From an uncultured Lachnospiraceae bacterium (GTDB lineage Bacteria > Bacillota > Clostridia > Lachnospirales > Lachnospiraceae), in assembly GCA_947167135.1 (NCBI GenBank), contig CAMVGV010000008.1, forward strand, positions 1-64,000: a stretch of 64,000 nt of DNA, given 5' to 3'. Under the pieces are notes generated by a model. It saw nothing but the letters and a program-made list of their open reading frames with translations. It was not told where the DNA came from and did no database searches. Made by a program: the position numbers and the translations under genes. How positions within the stretch are numbered: the stretch's first letter is position 1; each line of letters opens with the position of its first letter. This document shows, piece by piece, positions 19,442 to 28,819 of this stretch.

Positions 19442-21268
19442 TTATTCCACGGTCACAACCTTTGCAAGGTTCCGGGGCTTATCCACATCAAAGCCCTTGT
19501 CGCTTGAAACATAGTAGGCAAGGAGCTGCAATGCAACGGAGGCCGGGAATACCATGAGCTCATCCGGAAGATTGGGGAGAACAAAGGTGTCAAATTCCCG
19601 GGTGGAGGACTGGATAAGATCAGCCTTTATGAAGAGAGCCACATCGGCGCCTCTCGACCTTACCTCACGGATATTGGAGAGTTCCTTACTCATGATCCGC
19701 TCCTGCGTCACCAGGGCGACTACGGGAGTATTGTCGGTGATAAGTGCGATGGGACCATGCTTTAATTCACCGGAGGCATAGGCTTCCGAGTGGATATAGG
19801 AAACCTCCTTCAGTTTAAGTGATCCCTCCATCAGAATGGAATAATCAAGACCCCTTCCTATCATAAAGAGATCCTTTGCGTCCAGCACTCCCCTTGCGAT
19901 GACATGAACCGCATTTTTCTCATCAAGTACGCTGCTTACCACCTCGGGAACCCGCTTCAGATTCCTTATGCACTCTCTGATCTCATCATCCGAAAGTACT
20001 CCCCGGATATGAGCCATCTTGTAGACTATGAGATAAAACAGGGCAAGCTGTGTGGTATAGGCCTTTGTGCTCGCAACCGCGATCTCCGGCCCCGCATTTG
20101 TATAAAGGACATAGTCACTCTCTCTTGCAATGGAGGAACCCTTTACGTTTATGATGGACAGGCTTTTCGCGCCCTTCCTTCTGGCGTACTTCAGGGCTTC
20201 CAGCGTATCTATCGTCTCGCCGGACTGTGAGACCGCGATAACAAGGGTCTTTTCATCGATCACGGGATCAGAGTACATAAATTCACTTGCAAGCTCCACA
20301 TCTATATGCATATTCAGCCTGCTCTTCACCAGAGCCTGGAATACAAGACCTGCGTGCATGGCAGTTCCGCAGGCGACAACGCAGATCCTCTCACACCCGG
20401 TAAATAAGGAGTCCGGGATATGGTCGGCTTCAAAATTCGGAATGCCGGCTCTGGTTCTTCCGGAAATGGTATCCCTTATGGCCTTCGGCTGCTCCATTAT
20501 CTCCTTTTCCATATAGAAAGGATAGCCGTTCTTTTCGGCACTGTTCTTTTCCCAGTCCATGGTGAGATACTGGGGAGTTATCTCATTGTCGTTAAGATCC
20601 CACATGGTGACCTTGTCTTTTTTCAGCTCGACTATGGTATATTCCGGAACAACGAAATAGCGGTCTGTAAATCTGCAGAGGGCGGTATTGTCCGATGCGA
20701 GCATGGCGCCCTCCTCCGAAAGGGTGGCTACTATGGGGCTTACATTCCTTATGGAATAAATAACGTCGGGGATATCCGAAAACATGATCACAAGGGCAAA
20801 GGTTCCCTTAAGCTTTTTTACTGCACTTTTCACGGCCTTTTTTGCATCATGTCCCTTCTCATAAAAATGGTCAAGAACAGCCGCTGCCACCTCTGTATCT
20901 GTTTCCGAGGTGAGAGCGGATGAAAGGTCAAATTCATCGATCAGATCCTTATAATTTTCAATAATGCCATTGTGGACCAGGGTGACCTTCCCTACAGAGT
21001 GGGGGTGTGCATTGGTATCGCAGACTCCGCCGTGGGTTGCCCATCTGGTATGGCCTATACCGCAGGTGGAATCGATATCCTTAAACTCGCATTTCTTTTC
21101 AAGGTCACGTACCCGTCCGGCGCATTTGTAGACGTCGGTTCTGTTTTTTTGATTGTTGCAGACCGCCATCCCCGCACTGTCGTAACCCCGGTATTCCAGG
21201 GTGGTAAGCGCATCTATTATTATTGGTTTAACCTGTTTACTGCCTGTATATCCGATTATTCCGCACAT
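19442..21268 (-). CDS. glmS: Glutamine-fructose-6-phosphate aminotransferase
   Basis: MCGIIGYTG N-terminus, HTRWATHG, SQSGETIDTLEAL, C-terminal KVVTVE. Confidence 0.98.
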   Translation of the reverse strand: MCGIIGYTGSKQVKPIIIDALTTLEYRGYDSAGMAVCNNQKNRTDVYKCAGRVRDLEKKCEFKDIDSTCGIGHTRWATHGGVCDTNAHPHSVGKVTLVHNGIIENYKDLIDEFDLSSALTSETDTEVAAAVLDHFYEKGHDAKKAVKSAVKKLKGTFALVIMFSDIPDVIYSIRNVSPIVATLSEEGAMLASDNTALCRFTDRYFVVPEYTIVELKKDKVTMWDLNDNEITPQYLTMDWEKNSAEKNGYPFYMEKEIMEQPKAIRDTISGRTRAGIPNFEADHIPDSLFTGCERICVVACGTAMHAGLVFQALVKSRLNMHIDVELASEFMYSDPVIDEKTLVIAVSQSGETIDTLEALKYARRKGAKSLSIINVKGSSIARESDYVLYTNAGPEIAVASTKAYTTQLALFYLIVYKMAHIRGVLSDDEIRECIRNLKRVPEVVSSVLDEKNAVHVIARGVLDAKDLFMIGRGLDYSILMEGSLKLKEVSYIHSEAYASGELKHGPIALITDNTPVVALVTQERIMSKELSNIREVRSRGADVALFIKADLIQSSTREFDTFVLPNLPDELMVFPASVALQLLAYYVSSDKGFDVDKPRNLAKVVTVE

Positions 21269-21290
21269 ATAGTCTCCTTTTTAGTGGTAT

Positions 21291-21460
21291 CCTGAGGGCG
21301 AAAGCCCATACTGTCATCCTGAGGGCGAAAGCCCGTACTGTCATCCTGAGGGCGAAAGCCCGTACTGTCATCCTGAGGGCGAAAGCCCGTACTGTCATCC
21401 TGAGGGCGAAGGCCCGTACTGTCATCCTGAGGGCGAAAGCCCGAAGGATCTTTCATTTCA
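21291..21460. repeat. Six-copy 27-bp tandem array in the glmS 5' leader
   Basis: CCTGAGGGCGAAAGCCCGTACTGTCAT at 21291, 21318, 21345, 21372, 21399, 21426; each copy has a GGGCGAAAGCCC hairpin. Confidence 0.95.
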
Positions 21461-21465
21461 TTGTA

Positions 21466-22347
21466 TCATACAGACTGTATTTTCGAAAATAATTTCCCTA
21501 TGAGAAAACCTGAATATCTTGCTCCGCAGTGAAGGATAAACACGGGGATGAGCCAGGGCTTTCTCCTTTTTATCAGGTGTGAGATACAGCCCTTTACAAG
21601 TTTTTTCCCTTCACCCTCACTTTTTAAGTCCTTAAACACCTCGGGGTGCAGTCCCTGGGATGCACCAAGAGCGATATTTCTCCTGAACTGCTGGGAAAAT
21701 GTGTATTCGTGGGAGTGGATCACCTTTGCTTTCGAGGCATAATATATGCCGTATCCTTTTTTTATCACCTGATAGCCGTATATCATGTCCTCATTGAAGT
21801 CAGTCTTCACAAAGCCTCCAATATCATCAAAGAGAGACGCACGGTAGCAGGCACAGACATCGGAGCAGAAGATGGTCTTTATTCCGAGCTCCTTGAAATC
21901 GCTGCCGGTTTTCAGCCTGTCTCCGTCGGGATAATTGAAGTTGCGGTTATAGCGCTCTATTTCCCCGGCGTCCTTTGCCGGGAGCTGGCGTGCATAAGAT
22001 ACCGCAACAAGCGGATTCTCCATCGGTTTAAGGAGCTCCCGGGTAAGCCCGGTATCAAGGGGAACAGCATCCTGGGTCATAAAGATAATAAACTCTGCTT
22101 CCGAAAGAGCTGCCCCCAGATTTCTGCTCTCTCCATGATTGAATTCCTTTTCGCTTATATTATGGATCTCGACTCCGGAAAGCTTTTCAAGCTTATCGGA
22201 GAAAGAAAATAAGCTCTTCTCCGTATTAATTATGATTATCCTTCCGGGACTAAGCGTCTGTTTTTTCAGCATTTGAATAAGCCGGAGGAATCTGTCATCC
22301 GGCTTATAGGTAAGTATCACAATATCTACGCTTGTGGTTTTTTCCAT
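21466..22347 (-). CDS. Glycosyltransferase family 2 (rhamnosyltransferase-like)
   Basis: VDIVILTYKPDDRFLRLIQML, EKEFNHGESRNLGA, MTQDAVPLD. Confidence 0.85.
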   Translation of the reverse strand: MEKTTSVDIVILTYKPDDRFLRLIQMLKKQTLSPGRIIIINTEKSLFSFSDKLEKLSGVEIHNISEKEFNHGESRNLGAALSEAEFIIFMTQDAVPLDTGLTRELLKPMENPLVAVSYARQLPAKDAGEIERYNRNFNYPDGDRLKTGSDFKELGIKTIFCSDVCACYRASLFDDIGGFVKTDFNEDMIYGYQVIKKGYGIYYASKAKVIHSHEYTFSQQFRRNIALGASQGLHPEVFKDLKSEGEGKKLVKGCISHLIKRRKPWLIPVFILHCGARYSGFLIGKLFSKIQSV

Positions 22348-22352
22348 ATGAT

Positions 22353-23447
22353 CTACAGACCGTTTTTCTGCCTGTCTGCCGCAATCTTTGCGCTGATGTC
22401 CTTAACTGTGGAGGAAGGAGTGTACTCGGAATCCCCGAAAAGGAATTCATGGAATTCCACCACATTCTTCTCGAAGTCATCGGCTACGACGGAGCTTCCT
22501 GCCTTGCCCATATTTCCCGTGACTCTTTCAAAGGGGAAACCGCTCTGCTCTCCTATGGAATAGGTGGCTACCCGTGATGCGTATTCCACCATTTCCGCCT
22601 TGGTAAAGCTGGTGCTGCAGAGAGGGAAGATATCGTCAATAATGTCATCAAGCGTGGAAATATCGGAGGCCATGGCTTTTTCGGCCACCTGGGTCAGAAC
22701 CGTTCTCTGCCTCTCGGCTCTCTTGAAGTCGTCTCCCTTTGTGTATCTGATACGGCAGTAGGAGGTGGCCTGCAAGCCGTTTAAGGTCTGAAGCCCGGCA
22801 TGATCTATGTTTACAATATCACTCTGCTTGATACCGATGGCCTCTGCCGTTCCGATCTGGTAATCATTAAGGAAATGTATCTCTTCCTCGGAGATATCCA
22901 CCTCCACACCGCCCAGATCATCGATGGTATCAACAAGTGCCTTGAAGCCCACGGTCACATACTCGTCTATGTCCATATCAAGGTTCATATTGAGCATCTG
23001 TATGGCTTGCTCGGGACCTCCGTTGGAATAGGCGGAATTTGCCTTATTGTAGGTGTCATTTCCGATATTCAGATAGGTGTCACGGAAGACAGAACAGAGC
23101 TTTACCTCTCCGGTCTGATTATTTAAGGATGCCACCATTATCGTGTCGGTTCTGGCACCCTTGCCAAGATTTGTGTCCCTGGAGTCCACACCGAAAAGGG
23201 CGATATTGGTGTAGCCGTCCATTCTCCAGTCATCATTTTCCACATCATCTATCTGCGCCTGTACTTCTTCGTTTACCTTGGCTTTTACTACGGATTCCTT
23301 ATTTCCGGTATCCGCGAGATCCAGCCTGTAAACAACATATAGCGCGATCACAAGGAAAAGAACGATAAGGATTTCAAAAGCGAATATCACCCGCCTCATA
23401 GTGCGCTTCTTACGCTTTTTCCTTGATTTCCTGCTGTCTGAAGCCAT
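22353..23447 (-). CDS. LytR-CpsA-Psr (LCP) family protein
   Basis: NIALFGVDSRDTNLGKGARTDTIMVAS, SVFRDTYL, ATSYCRIRYTKGDDFKRAERQRTVL. Confidence 0.95.
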   Translation of the reverse strand: MASDSRKSRKKRKKRTMRRVIFAFEILIVLFLVIALYVVYRLDLADTGNKESVVKAKVNEEVQAQIDDVENDDWRMDGYTNIALFGVDSRDTNLGKGARTDTIMVASLNNQTGEVKLCSVFRDTYLNIGNDTYNKANSAYSNGGPEQAIQMLNMNLDMDIDEYVTVGFKALVDTIDDLGGVEVDISEEEIHFLNDYQIGTAEAIGIKQSDIVNIDHAGLQTLNGLQATSYCRIRYTKGDDFKRAERQRTVLTQVAEKAMASDISTLDDIIDDIFPLCSTSFTKAEMVEYASRVATYSIGEQSGFPFERVTGNMGKAGSSVVADDFEKNVVEFHEFLFGDSEYTPSSTVKDISAKIAADRQKNGL

Positions 23448-23508
23448 TTCACTTCCTCTGTACGGTACTATCACAGCTGACATTTTTTCTGTCGGCTATA
23501 ACTTATTG

Positions 23509-23537
23509 AATATACCGCAAAGAGAAGAAATTGTCAA
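23509..23537 (-). promoter_or_regulatory. Sigma-A-type promoter upstream of the LCP gene
   Basis: On the minus strand: TTGACA - 17 bp - TATATT. Confidence 0.6.
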
Positions 23538-23547
23538 AGTATAGGAA

Positions 23548-23573
23548 GCGCCGGAGGGTATCTCCCTCCGGCG
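23548..23573 (-). terminator. GC-rich hairpin between htrA and the LCP gene
   Basis: CGCCGGAGGG tatct CCCTCCGGCG, perfect 10-bp stem; weak T-tract. Confidence 0.55.
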
Positions 23574-23594
23574 ACTTGTGTTGAGACTTGATTC

Positions 23595-25127
23595 TTACCA
23601 GATACTGTTAAAGAAATCCTCCAAGGTGCCGTAGTAATAGCTGTCAGGGTCGTCCGGACGGTCACCGTCCTGTGGACCGGAAGAATCCTGGCCTGGGTTT
23701 TCGGGGTTTCCGGGGTCGTCTGACGGGCTGTTTTCCGTTTCATTGGCGGTCATTGAGGACTGCCCTCCGAGGGTGACTTCGACAGTTCTTTCGCTGTAGC
23801 CGTAGTCATTCTCCACAGGCTCCTGGACCGTAACCTTTACAACATCCCCGATCCTGTAGTACTGCATCAGTGACTGAAGCTGGGACATGGTCTGTATGCT
23901 CTGTCCGTCGAAGGAGGTAATGATGGACTTCTCCCTTATGCCTGCCCTGTCAGCCGCCAGACCGGAGCCAACCTTTGAAATGTAGACTCCGCGGGGCATA
24001 TTGTACTGCTCAGATATCTGTGCAGTCACATCCACGCCCGAGATGCCGAGGAAGCCGCGTTCATCATCAGAAGCCTTGGTCTTTGTGGACTGGTTCATAA
24101 GGCTGTCGATAATGTCCTTTGCATCCGAAATGGGGATGGCATAACCCATACCTTCGATCGCGCTGCTTGAAAGCTTGGCCTCGTTGATGCCGATCACATT
24201 GCCGTTAATGTCAAGAAGGGCTCCGCCGGAATTGCCGGGGTTGATGGCAGCATCGGTCTGTATCATTTTATGGGTGCCGTTTGAGAGGGTAAGCTCTCTG
24301 TTTACCGCACTTATCACACCTGTTGTGACCGACTGCCCGTATCCTAAGGAGTTTCCGATGGCGATGGCGGTCTGTCCTACCTTAAGACTGTCTGAATCAC
24401 CAAGGGAGGCAACCTTTATCTGTCCCGAGGTTTCTTCGGAGAGTGCGGACTTATTTACCGCAATGACCGCAAGGTCGGCACTTTCATCCTCGCCCTTTAC
24501 GTTGGCATCCGCCTCGCTTCCGTCGATGAACTGCACCTTCAGGGAATCTGCATCATCGACCACATGCTGGTTTGTGGCTATGAGAAGTTCATCCCCGTTA
24601 TCACCGACGATTATTCCGGAGCCTGCGGCTTCGGACTGTGAACGGTACTGCTGTCCGAAAATATCCTGGGCGGTCTGTACATAATTATTTGTGATGGAAA
24701 CAACTGCGGGCATAACATTTTCTGCCACATCAGATACATCCAGGGCTCCGGTTGAGGTGACACTGCCTGCCGTTACCGTTACTGCCGGGATAACACCCCT
24801 GTCTACCGTGGTATTTGCACTGACAGCCGGAACCGGGGTTTCGGAATCCCCGGGGGTTTCTGTATCTTCCGGGGCAGCAGCCGGAGTGGATTCAACACGG
24901 GCAGCGGAAGTGCTTCCGGTTCCGGTCAGTAATCCGGCCACATAGAGTCCCGCTCCGGCGAAGGCTCCGAACAGCAGTCCCAGGGCAATTGCAGCCAGAG
25001 CCTTTTTCCAGAATGCGGGTTTATTGTTCCCGCTGTTTCCCGGTACATCCGGGATGTGGCTGTTCATATTGTTCATGCCGTTATTAAATCTGTAGTCATT
25101 GTATTCTCTTCCGTTGTCTTCATACAT
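23595..25127 (-). CDS. HtrA/DegP-like S1C serine protease with PDZ domain
   Basis: LIATNQHVVDDADSL, DLAVIAV, NPGNSGGALLDINGNVIGIN, PDZ region. Confidence 0.93.
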   Translation of the reverse strand: MYEDNGREYNDYRFNNGMNNMNSHIPDVPGNSGNNKPAFWKKALAAIALGLLFGAFAGAGLYVAGLLTGTGSTSAARVESTPAAAPEDTETPGDSETPVPAVSANTTVDRGVIPAVTVTAGSVTSTGALDVSDVAENVMPAVVSITNNYVQTAQDIFGQQYRSQSEAAGSGIIVGDNGDELLIATNQHVVDDADSLKVQFIDGSEADANVKGEDESADLAVIAVNKSALSEETSGQIKVASLGDSDSLKVGQTAIAIGNSLGYGQSVTTGVISAVNRELTLSNGTHKMIQTDAAINPGNSGGALLDINGNVIGINEAKLSSSAIEGMGYAIPISDAKDIIDSLMNQSTKTKASDDERGFLGISGVDVTAQISEQYNMPRGVYISKVGSGLAADRAGIREKSIITSFDGQSIQTMSQLQSLMQYYRIGDVVKVTVQEPVENDYGYSERTVEVTLGGQSSMTANETENSPSDDPGNPENPGQDSSGPQDGDRPDDPDSYYYGTLEDFFNSIW

Positions 25128-25299
25128 ATTTAAGACCCTCTTTCATATAATAAATTAAGAAATATCTCCGTTCATCATTCGGAACCGGTGGCTCTGAAAA
25201 GATGCGTTTTTATGAGTTTTTGCTTTACGGGTTTTATGATAAGCTTTAGTTGTGTTCAATCTGTGTTCTTTTTTTCAATATATTGTGAAAAGAAAAGAT

Positions 25300-25415
25300 T
25301 CTTCCTGTCGCTGCGCTCAGAATGACAGGGGCTTCGCTCAGAAAAGAAAAACGTCACGGGGGTCTCCGCTCCGCTACGGACCGGTATATACGTACTTCCA
25401 CCGGAAGTGCGGGGG
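25300..25415. repeat. Hairpin repeat plus long-range inverted repeat upstream of fliK
   Basis: ATTCTTCCTGTCGCTGCGCTCAGAAT; GAAAAACG...CGTTTTTC enclosing ACTTCCaccGGAAGT. Confidence 0.65.
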
Positions 25416-25563
25416 CGTTTTTCGGGCAGAATTGTATCTAAAAAAATACAATAATTTTCTTCCAGGCTTATATTCCTGCGGAGGGATTCTGCCGATATAT
25501 TGGTCATAAAGGGTGTATTAAGCCCTCAGCACATTAAAAACATTATATGGAAGGAGGATTGAG

Positions 25564-27228
25564 ATGGCAGATTCTTTAAGCCTGCAGAACATCCTGCAGT
25601 TGAATGCAGTGCAGGCGGTGAACAGCTTAGGCGCTTCCGCAAAAGCGGATATGAGCGGCAGAAGCGGTCAGTCATTCGAAAACGTTCTCACAAAAACCGC
25701 TGAAAAGAGCACGGCAGCCGTGAACGAAAAAGCCCCTGTCAAACAGGACAGAAAGGATGTAGGGGAAGCCGGCGGAAATGAAAACAGCGGAACAAAGGAG
25801 GACGTAAAAGGAAATGACAGGATGCCTTCCTCAAAGGAAGCCCCAAAGGAGAAAATTATACCGGATGATACAAAGGATGCCGTAGAGGAAGCGGCAGACA
25901 CGGTCAAGGAAAAGATCAAGGAAGAGCTTGGGGTAACCGAGGAAGAAATCGTAGCAGTTATGGAAACTCTGGGACTGACATTTGCGGATCTTCTCAAAGG
26001 AGAAAACGTCGGTGCACTTACGGCAGAGCTCAGCGGAAACGATATTTCCGAGGTTGTGAGCAATGAAGAGCTTTACAGCAGTGTTGAAAGCATAATGGGT
26101 GTACAGAGGGAAGTTACGACAGAGCTCCTGCAGGAGATAAACCTCACACCGGAAGAGTTCAGGGAAGCCCTGGATTCGGGGAAATTTGACAAAGAGGTGA
26201 TGAGCGCAGCGCATACGGAAGCAGAACCCGCAATAGCTGCAGCACCGGTTAAGGAAGAAGCAGTACCGGAAGCAGGAATTGCAGAAGGAGCAACAGAAGG
26301 AACAACAGAAGCAACAGCAGAGGCAAAAGCAGAAGTTACATTAGAGAAGCCTGCAGAGGAACAAACAGAGGAACCTGGAAAGTTCCGGACGATCCTTGAA
26401 AACAGAGATGAAAAGGAAGTGATCACTTCAGAGGTTAGCACGGCAGGGACCCCAGCGGAAACCGTGAAAGCTGCAGAGGTAACGCGCGAGCCGGACGGAC
26501 AGCCGGAGCGTGAGACAGAAGTGGTTATCGAAAAAGTTTCGTTTGAAGCAGACGGAAAGACGGAGGAAGCCCCCGCAGATCATAAGGAGAGCGGAAGCGG
26601 CAGACAATACGGAGCCGAAAGCAGAAGCGAGGACATCATACAGGGAGGAAATCCCGGAGTTGTCCGGTTTAACGAAACAGCAGAAGTTTTCATGGACAAT
26701 CTGACTGAGGCCGCATCGGAAACCACATCAGATATCATTAATTCCTACGAGCGTGTACAGGATATAATGAATCAGGTTCGTGATCAGATCAGGATCTCGG
26801 TTAATCAGGAAACAACTACAATGGAAATGCAGTTAAACCCCGAGAGTCTCGGAAAGGTGGGACTGCACATAGAGTCAAAGGCGGGAAACGTTACCGCGCA
26901 GTTTATAGCACAGGATGAAGGAGTCCGTGCAGCCCTTGAAACCCAGGTCGCAGAATTAAAGAGCAGCCTTGAGCAGCAGGGTATAAAGATAGAAAGCGTG
27001 GAAGTGACACTCGCAAGCCGTGAATTCGAATCAAACTTCTTAAATGATGAAGGGCAGGGAAACGGTGATGCTCCCGACAGTGAGGAAGCTGAGCGGACGG
27101 CAAGGCTACGAAGGATAAACCTTGGAGCCGCCGGGGCGGAGATCCCCGAAGAGGAAATGACCGAGGAAGAAGCCCTTAATCTAAGGATGATGAGAGAGAA
27201 CGGCGGAACGGTTGATTTTTCAGCCTGA
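25564..27228 (+). CDS. fliK: Flagellar hook-length control protein FliK
   Basis: Low-complexity N-terminal region; C-terminal MEMQLNPESLGKVGLHIESKAGNVTAQFIAQDEGVRAALE. Confidence 0.9.
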   Translation: MADSLSLQNILQLNAVQAVNSLGASAKADMSGRSGQSFENVLTKTAEKSTAAVNEKAPVKQDRKDVGEAGGNENSGTKEDVKGNDRMPSSKEAPKEKIIPDDTKDAVEEAADTVKEKIKEELGVTEEEIVAVMETLGLTFADLLKGENVGALTAELSGNDISEVVSNEELYSSVESIMGVQREVTTELLQEINLTPEEFREALDSGKFDKEVMSAAHTEAEPAIAAAPVKEEAVPEAGIAEGATEGTTEATAEAKAEVTLEKPAEEQTEEPGKFRTILENRDEKEVITSEVSTAGTPAETVKAAEVTREPDGQPERETEVVIEKVSFEADGKTEEAPADHKESGSGRQYGAESRSEDIIQGGNPGVVRFNETAEVFMDNLTEAASETTSDIINSYERVQDIMNQVRDQIRISVNQETTTMEMQLNPESLGKVGLHIESKAGNVTAQFIAQDEGVRAALETQVAELKSSLEQQGIKIESVEVTLASREFESNFLNDEGQGNGDAPDSEEAERTARLRRINLGAAGAEIPEEEMTEEEALNLRMMRENGGTVDFSA

Positions 27229-27238
27229 TGTCATTCAG

Positions 27239-27370
27239 AGCAGCCTCGATTGTCAATTTGAGCAGCCTCGATAGTTAATTTGAGCAGCCTCGATTGTTAA
27301 TATGAGCAGCCTCGATTGTCAATTTGAGCAGCCTCTATTGTCATTCTGAGCGAAGCGAAGAATCTTAAAA
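27239..27370. repeat. Five-copy 22-bp tandem array between fliK and flgD
   Basis: AGCAGCCTCGATTGTCAATTTG-like units ending in AGCGAAGCGAAGAATCTT. Confidence 0.93.
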
Positions 27371-27386
27371 AAAGAAAGGACAAGAT

Positions 27387-28298
27387 ATGAGTTCTTCAGC
27401 AATAGTAAATGACGGACAGATAACAAATCTCGGCACCACCGCGGAAGCGGAAGCCAAAAAGAATAAAAAGGCAGACTCCGTCAATAAGGAGCAGTTCTTA
27501 AATCTTCTCGTAACCCAGCTCAAATATCAGGATCCGCTGCAGCCCATGGACAATACGGAATATGTGGCACAGCTTGCGACCTTCTCAGAGCTTGAGCAGA
27601 TGCAGAACGTGGCAAAGACCACAGAGGTTTCGAGAGCGACCGCAATGGTGGGATCCCTGGTTACCGTAGAATCCTTAAATGAGACCACGGGAGTCGTTAC
27701 GGAGATCACCGGAAAGGTTGACTATGTATCCGTAAACGGAAGCAAGGTAAAGGTTTCCGTAAACGATACCCTTTATGATCTCTCGGAGGTGAAGCAGGTA
27801 TTCGATGGGGACTACGCTGACGCGGTAGCACTTGCACAGGAATTCGCTAATAGCTACGGACAGCTTCCCGGAGTCAATAACCTCACCACAACAAATGTTT
27901 CAAGCTTCGAGTCAAGGATGAGGGCACTCTATGAAACCTTCAGCGGAATGAGCGCCTACCAGAAGACCTTCCTTTCAGCCGATATACAGGCAGGAATGGA
28001 AGCATACGTGGCTAGGTTCAAGGAGTACGGTATCGACGTAACGGTCAAGGAAGCAGCATCGGCTCCGGCAGCGGAACAGAATAATGATGCAAACCGGAAT
28101 ACGGAGAGTGCTTCAGATACGGATCAGAACAAAGATACAAGCACTGAGACGACGGAGAATACGGTACCGACGGAAGAGCAGATAAAGGACGCTGCAGAGA
28201 AGCTCACAACCGATACCGGTCAGGACAGCAGCGCTCCGGCAGATAACAGCGGAGCAGAAGAATCAACAGCTAAGGCAGAAGGAACTGCAGACACTTGA
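27387..28298 (+). CDS. flgD: Flagellar hook capping protein FlgD
   Basis: NKEQFLNLLVTQLKYQDPLQPMDNTEYVAQLATFSELEQM. Confidence 0.95.
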   Translation: MSSSAIVNDGQITNLGTTAEAEAKKNKKADSVNKEQFLNLLVTQLKYQDPLQPMDNTEYVAQLATFSELEQMQNVAKTTEVSRATAMVGSLVTVESLNETTGVVTEITGKVDYVSVNGSKVKVSVNDTLYDLSEVKQVFDGDYADAVALAQEFANSYGQLPGVNNLTTTNVSSFESRMRALYETFSGMSAYQKTFLSADIQAGMEAYVARFKEYGIDVTVKEAASAPAAEQNNDANRNTESASDTDQNKDTSTETTENTVPTEEQIKDAAEKLTTDTGQDSSAPADNSGAEESTAKAEGTADT

Positions 28299-28372
28299 CT
28301 GTCATCCTGAACGAAGTGGGGGATCCATAAAGATCCTTTGCCGACGCTCAGAATGACAGGAAGGAGAAAGAA

Positions 28373-28774
28373 ATGGCTAAGGTAGATGTTAATACAGCTT
28401 CATTCCCTTCCATAGAAGAGCTGACCGAACGGTATAATCTGAAGGGCTCCGGAGCAGCAAAGCTTCCCGAGGGACAGAAAAGCTTCGCCGACATACTTAC
28501 GGAAAAGCAGGGAGAGGACTTCGGACTAAAGTTTTCAAAGCACGCGAGAGAGAGACTTTCAGACAGGAACATAAGTTTAAGCGCAAGCCAGCTCGACCGA
28601 CTTTCAAACGGAATGGAAAGGGCAGAGAAAAAGGGAATAAACGATTCTCTGGTAATGATAGACAATCTGGCGTTCATAGTAAATACGGAAAGCAGCACGG
28701 TCGTAACCGCAATGGACGCAAACGACACAAAAAACCAGGTATTCAGCAATATAGACGGCGCAGTAATAGCATAA
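28373..28774 (+). CDS. TIGR02530-type flagellar operon protein
   Basis: LKFSKHARERLSDRNISLSASQLDRL...LVMIDNLAFIVN; located between flgD and flgE. Confidence 0.88.
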   Translation: MAKVDVNTASFPSIEELTERYNLKGSGAAKLPEGQKSFADILTEKQGEDFGLKFSKHARERLSDRNISLSASQLDRLSNGMERAEKKGINDSLVMIDNLAFIVNTESSTVVTAMDANDTKNQVFSNIDGAVIA

Positions 28775-28819
28775 GAAACGCCCCTTAAGGGGCTCACAAT
28801 ATTAGGAGGGCACTGCCTT

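Noticed and set aside
21256-21456. ORFs encoding (DDSTGFRPQ)n and (MTVRAFALR)n proteins
   Set aside because: Translation artefacts of the 27-bp tandem array; no RBS and no plausible protein
25491-25498. GCCGATAT as a sigma-28 -10 element upstream of fliK
   Set aside because: No TAAA-type -35 at the expected spacing
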